This document shows positions 5,367 through 10,501 of a stretch of DNA of 10,501 bases, piece by piece. The translations under genes were made by a program, and so were the position numbers. The notes beneath the pieces are model-generated. The model saw only the letters and a program-made list of their open reading frames with translations, was not told where the DNA came from and did not search any database. Positions within the stretch are counted from its first letter, which is position 1. Each line of letters starts with the position of its first letter. The stretch is from Bacillota bacterium. Lineage in GTDB: Bacteria; Bacillota; Clostridia; Lachnospirales; Lachnospiraceae. The stretch is from NCBI GenBank assembly GCA_023419655.1, contig JAEZXP010000252.1, positions 1-10,501 of the forward strand, given 5' to 3'.

Positions 5367-6119
5367 CTATAATATTGTCAGGATTTCAGGTTCACCATTG
5401 GTTATAAGAACTGTATTCTCATAATGTGCTGAAAGAGAGCCATCCTCTGAAACAACGGTCCAGTCGTTATCCATCCAATATACATCATATCTTCCCACAT
5501 TCACCATCGGCTCAATTGCAAATGTCATGCCTGCCATAATCTTAGGTCCCTTGCCCCTTTGCTTAAAATTCGGTATCTGTGGTTCCTCATGAAGATTCTT
5601 TCCGATTCCATGTCCCACCAAATCTCTGACGATGGAAAAACCAAAGGATTCAACATAGGTCTGAATGGCCTCTGAGATATCATATAGATGCTTCCCTTCT
5701 TTGGCAAACTTAATACCTTCATAGAAGCTTTGCTTTGTTACCTCTATCAGCTTGGCCGCCTCCTTGGTGATTTCACCGACTGGAACAGTTCTGGCTGCAT
5801 CGGAATGATAACCCTTATAGATTACGCCACAATCTAAGCTGACAATATCACCCTCTCTAAGAATATGCTCCTTATCAGGAATTCCGTGAACCACTTCATC
5901 ATTTACTGAAACACAAAGAGAAGCAGGAAAACCGTTATAATCCAGGAAAGACGGAATACAACCATAGCCCTTGATTACCTCACGACATTTCTTATCAATA
6001 TCAAAAGTGGAAATCCCCGGTCTTACAAAGCTTTCTAATTCCTTCAGTACATTTGCAAGAATTCTTCCGCTTTCACGCATCCGTTCTATTTCTTTTTCAG
6101 ATTTAATGCTTATTGGCAT
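5367..6119 (-). CDS. map: Methionine aminopeptidase, type I
   Basis: Cytosolic metalloprotease of 250 aa that removes the initiator methionine from nascent proteins after deformylation. All five metal ligands of the pita-bread fold are visible: D96 and D107 (in SLDCGVIYKGYHSDAART), H170 (GHGIGKNLHEEP), E203 (FAIEPM) and E234 (HYENTVLIT). The substrate-binding H78 (NDEVVHGIP) is also present. Length and lack of an N-terminal zinc finger or SH3-binding extension fit the short bacterial type Ia. The ATG has an AAGGAAG RBS. It lies 31 bases after adk; the adk-map pair inside the ribosomal operon is common in Firmicutes. Confidence 0.97.
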   Translation of the reverse strand: MPISIKSEKEIERMRESGRILANVLKELESFVRPGISTFDIDKKCREVIKGYGCIPSFLDYNGFPASLCVSVNDEVVHGIPDKEHILREGDIVSLDCGVIYKGYHSDAARTVPVGEITKEAAKLIEVTKQSFYEGIKFAKEGKHLYDISEAIQTYVESFGFSIVRDLVGHGIGKNLHEEPQIPNFKQRGKGPKIMAGMTFAIEPMVNVGRYDVYWMDNDWTVVSEDGSLSAHYENTVLITNGEPEILTIL

Positions 6120-6150
6120 TTAACTCTTCCTTTCAGATCGTGCCTGCACT

Positions 6151-6795
6151 TTAAGCTCTAAGTACATGAATAATTTCTTTATATATATTCTCAATACCAC
6201 CGGTACCATCTACGCTATAAAGTATACCTTTGTCTCGATAATAGTCAAGAAGGGGCTGTGTCTGTTCATGGTATACCTGAAGCCGTTTTTTAACTGTATC
6301 CGGTTTATCATCATCTCTGAGAACCAGCTCCGTACCGCAATAATCGCAGATACCCTCTGCTTTGGAACGCAGTGTCTCGGTATGATAGGTTCTGCCGCAA
6401 CCCGGACAGGCTCTTCTTCCGCCCATACGCTTTATGATTACCTCATCCGAAACTTCCACATCGATTGCATATTCTAATCTGTCATTTTTCTTTTCCAAGG
6501 CCTCATCCAAGGCTTCTGCCTGAGGGATGGTTCTTGGAAAACCGTCCAATACATAGCCATTCTTACAATCCGCTGCCGCAAAACGCTCCATGATAAGCTC
6601 CAGTACCAATTCGTCCGGCACCAAAAGTCCCTGGTCCATGTATACTTTGGCTCTTTTTCCAAGCGGCGTTTCATTTTTTATATTTTCACGGAATATATCT
6701 CCGGTAGAAATATGTGGTATTTCGTACTCTGCGGCAATCCTTTTCGCTTGTGTCCCCTTACCGGCACCAGGTGCCCCTAACATAACTACCTTCAT
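6151..6795 (-). CDS. adk: Adenylate kinase, zinc-binding long form
   Basis: Catalyses ATP + AMP = 2 ADP in the cytosol; 214 aa, the usual length of long-form enzymes. Seen: the P-loop GAPGAGKGT (residues 7-15), the AMP-binding block ISTGDIFR (29-36), DGFPRT (84-89), and the LID with four cysteines C130, C133, C150 and C153. These make a structural zinc site like those in Gram-positive adenylate kinases. Conserved arginines follow in GGRRACPGCGR and KKRLQVYHEQT. The ATG is preceded by AGGAGGA. It is separated from secY by a 163-base gap with a long hairpin, so its expression relative to secY may be adjusted there. Confidence 0.98.
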   Translation of the reverse strand: MKVVMLGAPGAGKGTQAKRIAAEYEIPHISTGDIFRENIKNETPLGKRAKVYMDQGLLVPDELVLELIMERFAAADCKNGYVLDGFPRTIPQAEALDEALEKKNDRLEYAIDVEVSDEVIIKRMGGRRACPGCGRTYHTETLRSKAEGICDYCGTELVLRDDDKPDTVKKRLQVYHEQTQPLLDYYRDKGILYSVDGTGGIENIYKEIIHVLRA

Positions 6796-6850
6796 GACAC
6801 TGTCCTCCTGATAAAAATCTGTAAGATAATCTGTTTCAAAATAACAAACT

Positions 6851-6901
6851 GGGTCTACCGGTATTCCTTTTAATATGCTTTAAAAGGAATACCGGTAACC
6901 C
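6851..6901 (-). terminator. Long near-perfect hairpin in the secY-adk gap (terminator, attenuator or processing site)
   Basis: An 18-pair perfect stem (TACCGGTATTCCTTTTAA at 6856-6873 with its exact complement at 6880-6897) closes a 6-base loop. After one bulged base it is extended by GGGT/ACCC, giving about 22 pairs. On the minus strand it is followed by AGTTTGTTATTTTG, which is U-rich but interrupted. On the plus strand GTTTTT follows a few bases after the stem. Because adk and map follow without an obvious promoter, partial termination or RNase III processing is more likely than complete termination. Confidence 0.55.
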
Positions 6902-6958
6902 GGAAGTTTTTAAAACAAACTTTATCAGCTGTATCAATTGCATATCACAATTCATCAA

Positions 6959-8296
6959 TTAATCATTAAGAAAGCCCTTGTAGTGACGTACAAGCATCTG
7001 TGATTCAACCTGCTTGATTGTCTCAATGATAACACCGACAATAATGATGATTGATGTGCCGCCAAAGCTTACACTGGCATTAAATGTTCCTGCAAAAAGA
7101 ATAGGAATAACGGATACAATGATAAGCCCGATTGCTCCGATAAATATAATATGATTCAGTACTTTGGTCAAATGCTCAGTAGTAGGCTTTCCGGGACGGA
7201 TACCAGGTATAAAGCCGCCCTGTTTCTTCATGTTATTCGCTACCTCAATCGGGTTAAATGTAATTGATGTGTAGAAATAAGCGAAGAAAATGATAAGTCC
7301 TATATAAATCAATAATCCAATCGAATACTTAAACTCATTAAAATCAAAGTTGGTAAAGCTGATTTTCAGCCATTCTCTCTGGTCCAATACCTTGAGAAGC
7401 TTCTGGCCCCAACTGCCTCTTCCCGGGAACACGCCCATAAAGGAACCGATAACACCGGGGAAGGACATAAGAGAACCGGCAAAAATAACCGGAATTACAC
7501 CTGCTGTGTTTACCTTTAAAGGAATGTGCGATGTTTGTCCGCCCACCATCTTTCTGCCCTGTACTTTCTTCGCATACTGAACGGGTATCTTTCTCTCGCC
7601 ATCCTGTAATATTAATACAAATACGATGGTAAATACAACGACTGCCAAAATCACTATTACCGCAATGATTCCCTGCCATACAGGTCTGTCATATACGAAT
7701 TGATAATACAGTCTTATGAAGTCTGCTGGCATGGTTGATACAATATTAATCAAAAGAATAATAGAGATACCATTTCCAACACCTCTTTGTGTGATTCGTT
7801 CTCCAAGCCACATCAGGAAAGTCGAGCCAGCTGTAAAGGACGCTACCACAAGTACCACATTTGTAAATGTAAGTCCGCCTTCCAATACTCCTGAGCTTCC
7901 GCCAAAACCAATTGCCATGGCTACCGATTCAACAACTGCCAGACCAACTGCCATATAACGAGTCAGCTCTTCAATCTTCTTTCTGCCGTCTTCTCCCTCT
8001 TTTTGCAGCTCTTCCAATTTCGGTATCGCAATCGTTAAGAGCTGTATAATAATGGATGCCGAAATGTACGGAGAAATACTTAAGGCAAATATTGACATCC
8101 TGGTAAAGGAACCGCCGGTAAGATTGTTAAAGAAACCAAGATTAATGTTTGAAAACACTTCTTCTACCGCCTCTCTGCTAATCGCAGGGGCAGGAAGCAG
8201 GGTTCCCAGTCTCACAATTATCAGAGCAACCAATGTATACATCAATTTTGTCCTGATATCTTTAACCTTTAACGCATTTTGGAATGTTTTAAACAT
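6959..8296 (-). CDS. secY: Preprotein translocase subunit SecY
   Basis: Central pore protein of the Sec channel in the cytoplasmic membrane, 445 aa, with about ten hydrophobic segments. The first is at about residues 17-35 and the last at about 412-428. Family signatures present are ISPYISASIIIQLLT (about 74-88), the LGERITQRGVGNGISIII block (about 164-181), GQTSHIPLKVNTAGVIPVIFA (about 253-273) and NPIEVANNMKKQGGFIPGIRPG (about 348-369). The last is the cytosolic loop that contacts SecA and the ribosome. The ATG lies one base after the rplO stop, and its RBS TGAGGTGA is inside the last rplO codons, so translation is probably coupled. It sits in its usual place at the end of the spc block. 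Confidence 0.98.
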   Translation of the reverse strand: MFKTFQNALKVKDIRTKLMYTLVALIIVRLGTLLPAPAISREAVEEVFSNINLGFFNNLTGGSFTRMSIFALSISPYISASIIIQLLTIAIPKLEELQKEGEDGRKKIEELTRYMAVGLAVVESVAMAIGFGGSSGVLEGGLTFTNVVLVVASFTAGSTFLMWLGERITQRGVGNGISIILLINIVSTMPADFIRLYYQFVYDRPVWQGIIAVIVILAVVVFTIVFVLILQDGERKIPVQYAKKVQGRKMVGGQTSHIPLKVNTAGVIPVIFAGSLMSFPGVIGSFMGVFPGRGSWGQKLLKVLDQREWLKISFTNFDFNEFKYSIGLLIYIGLIIFFAYFYTSITFNPIEVANNMKKQGGFIPGIRPGKPTTEHLTKVLNHIIFIGAIGLIIVSVIPILFAGTFNASVSFGGTSIIIIVGVIIETIKQVESQMLVRHYKGFLND

Positions 8297-8297
8297 A

Positions 8298-8735
8298 CTA
8301 AATCACCTCAGCATTTCCACCAAGAGCCTGAATCTTTTCTGCTGCACTCGCACTAAATGCATTAACCTTGACATCCAGCTTCTTAGTAAGTTCTCCATTG
8401 CCAAGAATCTTAACCCCGTCTTTCGGGTTCTTAATGATTCCTGTTTCAATTAATGAATCAACTGTTACTGTAGCACCATCATCAAATCTATTTAATACAT
8501 CTACGTTAATTGCAACGATCTCTTTTGAATTCCTGTTCGTGAATCCACGTTTTGGAATTCTTCTGTATAACGGCATCTGACCGCCTTCAAAACCAACTCT
8601 TGGCGCTCCGGAACGTGCCTTTTGTCCTTTATGACCTTTGCCCGCTGTCTTGCCGTTGCCTGAACCATGTCCGCGACCTGTTCTGAAACGGTCCCTCTTG
8701 GAACCATCTGCCGGTCTTAACTCTGATAGATTCAT
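8298..8735 (-). CDS. rplO: 50S ribosomal protein L15
   Basis: L15, 145 aa, a late-assembly protein of the large subunit. The long basic, glycine-rich N-terminal tail is clear (FRTGRGHGSGNGKTAGKGHK, then GQKARSG), followed by GGQMPLYRRIPKRGF. The C-terminal half holds the globular domain, ending GNAEVI. The start is ATG with a strong AGGAGGTG RBS. The stop codon TAG is one base from the secY start, and the last codons also serve as the secY RBS. The gap back to rpmD is 25 bases. Confidence 0.98.
   Translation of the reverse strand: MNLSELRPADGSKRDRFRTGRGHGSGNGKTAGKGHKGQKARSGAPRVGFEGGQMPLYRRIPKRGFTNRNSKEIVAINVDVLNRFDDGATVTVDSLIETGIIKNPKDGVKILGNGELTKKLDVKVNAFSASAAEKIQALGGNAEVI
8303..8310 (-). 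promoter_or_regulatory. secY ribosome binding site inside the end of rplO
   Basis: TGAGGTGA on the minus strand overlaps the last sense codons of rplO and lies 6 bases before the secY ATG. This fixes the secY start and points to translational coupling of the two genes. Confidence 0.8.
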
Positions 8736-8760
8736 CTACGCGCACCTCCTTTTTTAGTAA

Positions 8761-8943
8761 TTATATTTCTTCAACCTTTACTAAGTGTTTTACTTGATCA
8801 ATCATTCCCCTGATTGCAGCATTATCAGGCATTTCAACGGTTTTGTTCAGCTTTCTCAAACCGAGAGCCTCTACTGTTGCTTTATGCTTAGGAATGGCAC
8901 CGATCGTAGACTTCACTAGTGTTATTTTTAATTTGTCTGCCAT
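8761..8943 (-). CDS. rpmD: 50S ribosomal protein L30
   Basis: L30, 60 aa, a small protein of the large subunit. The translation begins MADKLKITLVKSTIGAIPKH and continues KATVEALGLRKLNKTVEMPD with DNAAIRGMIDQVKHLVKVEE, the whole-length pattern of bacterial L30. The reading frame stays open for 15 codons further upstream, to an ATG at 8988 that would overlap the end of rpsE. I set the start at the ATG at 8943-8941 because GGAGGTG lies just before it and the product then has the normal length. The gap back to rpsE is 34 bases. Confidence 0.97.
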   Translation of the reverse strand: MADKLKITLVKSTIGAIPKHKATVEALGLRKLNKTVEMPDNAAIRGMIDQVKHLVKVEEI

Positions 8944-8977
8944 TTTGACACCTCCACATTTAATTACTTGGTCGAGC

Positions 8978-9487
8978 TTAATTAGCAAGCTGCTCTACCG
9001 GAATACCACGAAGCTTTGCTACTTCCTCAGGGGTCTTTAACTGGCTTAATCCATCAATCGTAGCTAAAACTACATTCTGCTTATTATTTGAACCCAGAGA
9101 CTTTGTACGGATATTCTTGTATCCGGCAAGCTCTAGTACGTTACGCACCGGTCCGCCCGCAATAACACCGGTACCATCCGGGGAACGCTTCAGGAGCACC
9201 GTAGCACTGCCGAATTTTCCGATAAAGTCATGAGGTATACTACCGTTTTCATCAATCGGAAGGCTAACTAACTTCTTTATGGCATCTTCTTTGCCCTTGC
9301 GGATTGCTTCGGGAATTTCTGTTGCCTTTCCAAGCCCTGCGCCTACGTGGCCGTTTCTGTCGCCTACAACAACTAATGCTGTGAAACGCATATTACGTCC
9401 GCCCTTTACAACCTTGGTAACGCGCTTGATTGATACCACTTTATCCTCTAATTCCAGTTGACTTGTATCAACAATTGAACGTTTCAT
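8978..9487 (-). CDS. rpsE: 30S ribosomal protein S5
   Basis: S5, 169 aa, sits at the mRNA entry side of the small subunit and affects translational fidelity. The N-terminal double-stranded-RNA-binding-like domain contains VVKGGRNMRFTALVVVGD and GHVGAGLGKATEIPEAIRKG (about residues 27-65), the S5 signature. The C-terminal domain has VIAGGPVRNVLELAGYKNI and TKSLGSNNKQNVVLATI. The loop with VVKGG is where spectinomycin resistance changes occur in other species; nothing unusual is seen. The RBS AAGGAGGAG precedes the ATG, and the gap to rplR is 16 bases. Confidence 0.98.
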   Translation of the reverse strand: MKRSIVDTSQLELEDKVVSIKRVTKVVKGGRNMRFTALVVVGDRNGHVGAGLGKATEIPEAIRKGKEDAIKKLVSLPIDENGSIPHDFIGKFGSATVLLKRSPDGTGVIAGGPVRNVLELAGYKNIRTKSLGSNNKQNVVLATIDGLSQLKTPEEVAKLRGIPVEQLAN

Positions 9488-9503
9488 GTGTTCTCCTCCT
9501 TAC

Positions 9504-9872
9504 CTAGAATTCCAGACCAGCCTCACGGGCTGCGTCTGCTAACACTTTGATCTTTCCGTGATATATGAAACCGCCTCTATCAAAGACAACAGCCTTAATT
9601 CCTTTTTCCAATGCCTTCTTGGCAATTACAGTACCTAAATGTGCTGCGGCTGCCGTATCATTGGTTTTTTCAAGCTCTGCTTTAACATCTTTTTCCAGGG
9701 TAGAAGCTGCTACTAAAGTATTACCAGCTATATCGTCAATAATCTGGGCATACATGTGATTATTGCTTCTGAATACAGCCAAACGCGGTCTCTCAGGAGT
9801 ACCCGTGAAACGGTTACGGATTTTTCTATGCTTACTTCTTCTGATATCAGTTCTTGACTCTTTACTAACCAT
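9504..9872 (-). CDS. rplR: 50S ribosomal protein L18
   Basis: L18, 122 aa, binds 5S rRNA in the central protuberance of the large subunit together with L5. Seen: the basic N-terminal segment RRSKHRKIRNRFTGTPERPR, the core LAVFRSNNHMYAQIIDD, and the C-terminal signature VVFDRGGFIYHGKIKVLADA ending REAGLEF. The ATG is preceded by AAGGAGGAG. The gap to rplF is 17 bases. Length and order are as expected for the spc block. Confidence 0.98.
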   Translation of the reverse strand: MVSKESRTDIRRSKHRKIRNRFTGTPERPRLAVFRSNNHMYAQIIDDIAGNTLVAASTLEKDVKAELEKTNDTAAAAHLGTVIAKKALEKGIKAVVFDRGGFIYHGKIKVLADAAREAGLEF

Positions 9873-9889
9873 GTTATTTCACTCCTCCT

Positions 9890-10432
9890 TTATTTCTTAC
9901 CGGTCTTACCAACCTTACGTCTGATTACTTCATCAGCATACTTAATACCCTTGCCCTTATACGGTTCGGGTGCTCTCTTAGCTCTGATTTCAGCGGCGTA
10001 TTGGCCAACCTTTTCTTTATCTATACCTTTAACAATAATTTTGTTCTGTCCTTCTAAAACAGATTCAACACCTTCCGGATCAACCATAACTACCGGATGG
10101 GAATAACCAAGCGTAAGTGTCAAATCCTTACCTGCCTTGGCTGCCCTGTAACCAACACCGTTAATTTCCAGGGTCTTTTGATATCCATCCGTGACACCTG
10201 TTACCATATTGGCAATCAGGGTTCTTGTCAGTCCGTGGAGGGACTTCATTCTTTTTAACTCATTCGGTCTGGATACAGTAAGTTCTGCTCCCTCTACCTT
10301 TATAACCATCTCGGAAGGTAACACTCTTTCCAGTGTTCCTTTGGGTCCTTTTACGGTCACTTTATTATTTTCTGCTATATCTACCGTTACACCGGCAGGT
10401 ATAGCGATAGGCATCCTTCCTATACGTGACAT
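9890..10432 (-). CDS. rplF: 50S ribosomal protein L6
   Basis: L6, 180 aa, lies near the sarcin-ricin loop and the factor-binding site of the large subunit. The sequence opens MSRIGRMPIAIPAGV and shows the two tandem L6 folds (about residues 1-82 and 83-175). It has NMVTGVTDGYQKTLEINGVGYRA between them and the C-terminal signature PEPYKGKGIKY from P155. The RBS AGGAGGTG precedes the ATG. Upstream, the last 69 bases of the window hold a small hairpin and no recognisable end of rpsH, which normally precedes rplF and must lie beyond the window. Confidence 0.98.
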   Translation of the reverse strand: MSRIGRMPIAIPAGVTVDIAENNKVTVKGPKGTLERVLPSEMVIKVEGAELTVSRPNELKRMKSLHGLTRTLIANMVTGVTDGYQKTLEINGVGYRAAKAGKDLTLTLGYSHPVVMVDPEGVESVLEGQNKIIVKGIDKEKVGQYAAEIRAKRAPEPYKGKGIKYADEVIRRKVGKTGKK

Positions 10433-10453
10433 GCCCGCACCTCCTATAATATT

Positions 10454-10469
10454 TGGGATTTATATCCCA
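10454..10469 (-). other. Small hairpin upstream of rplF
   Basis: TGGGAT (10469-10464 on the minus strand) and ATCCCA (10459-10454) form a 6-pair stem with a 4-base loop. It ends a few bases before the rplF RBS, and no U tract follows, so it is not a terminator. It may be a processing or translational element in the rpsH-rplF spacer. Confidence 0.4.
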
Positions 10470-10501
10470 CTGATTTAATTGCTGCTTAGCTTTCGATATA
10501 T

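Noticed and set aside
8944..8988. A longer rpmD starting at the ATG at 8988
   Set aside because: It would overlap the end of rpsE and add 15 residues absent from L30; the ATG at 8943 has a GGAGGTG site and gives the normal length.
1..10501. A new defence, mobile or biosynthetic system in this window
   Set aside because: Every coding stretch belongs to known housekeeping families in their usual order; there are no integrase, transposase, repeat-spacer or accessory genes.

Overview
The window is a stretch of the conserved ribosomal-protein super-operon (the distal part of S10-spc-alpha) of a low-to-moderate GC, Gram-positive anaerobe. All genes lie on the minus strand, so the biological order runs from high to low coordinates. 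A Firmicute of the Lachnospiraceae (Clostridium cluster XIVa) is the most likely source. The order secY-adk-map-KOW protein-infA-rpmJ-rpsM-rpsK-rpsD-rpoA-rplQ-ecfA1-ecfA2 is the clostridial arrangement. Adenylate kinase carries the Gram-positive zinc-finger LID, the ribosome binding sites are strong AGGAGG types, and L17 has a long insertion of the kind I associate with that family. The family-level assignment is inference.

Layout, in transcription order. At 10432-8298 are the spc-operon genes rplF, rplR, rpsE, rpmD and rplO. At 8296-6959 is secY, whose RBS lies inside the end of rplO. At 6958-6796 is a 163-base spacer holding a very long, almost perfect hairpin. At 6795-4850 are adk, map, a small KOW-domain RNA-binding protein and infA, with the last two overlapping by one base. 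A strong extended -10 promoter at 4816-4788 then starts a new transcript with rpmJ (37 codons, GTG start). A 275-base non-coding stretch (4596-4322) of consecutive hairpins separates rpmJ from the alpha-operon genes rpsM, rpsK, rpsD, rpoA and rplQ (4321-1253). A canonical intrinsic terminator (1230-1192) closes the operon. A separate promoter (1150-1121) drives ecfA1 and ecfA2, the two ATPases of an energy-coupling-factor vitamin/metal transporter. ecfA2 is cut by the window edge.

The genes work together in growth: large- and small-subunit ribosomal proteins, initiation factor IF-1, the RNA polymerase alpha subunit, the protein-export channel SecY, N-terminal methionine removal (Map) and adenylate-nucleotide balance (Adk). 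The ECF ATPases are functionally separate and appear to have their own transcription unit.

I see no mobile element, CRISPR array, tRNA, rRNA, phage gene or defence system, and no supported gene on the plus strand. No stretch above 300 bases lacks a gene. The coding content is ordinary housekeeping. The points worth a second look are RNA-level: the structured rpmJ-rpsM leader, the secY-adk hairpin and the internal promoter. Two proteins also merit attention: the KOW protein coupled to infA and the enlarged L17.
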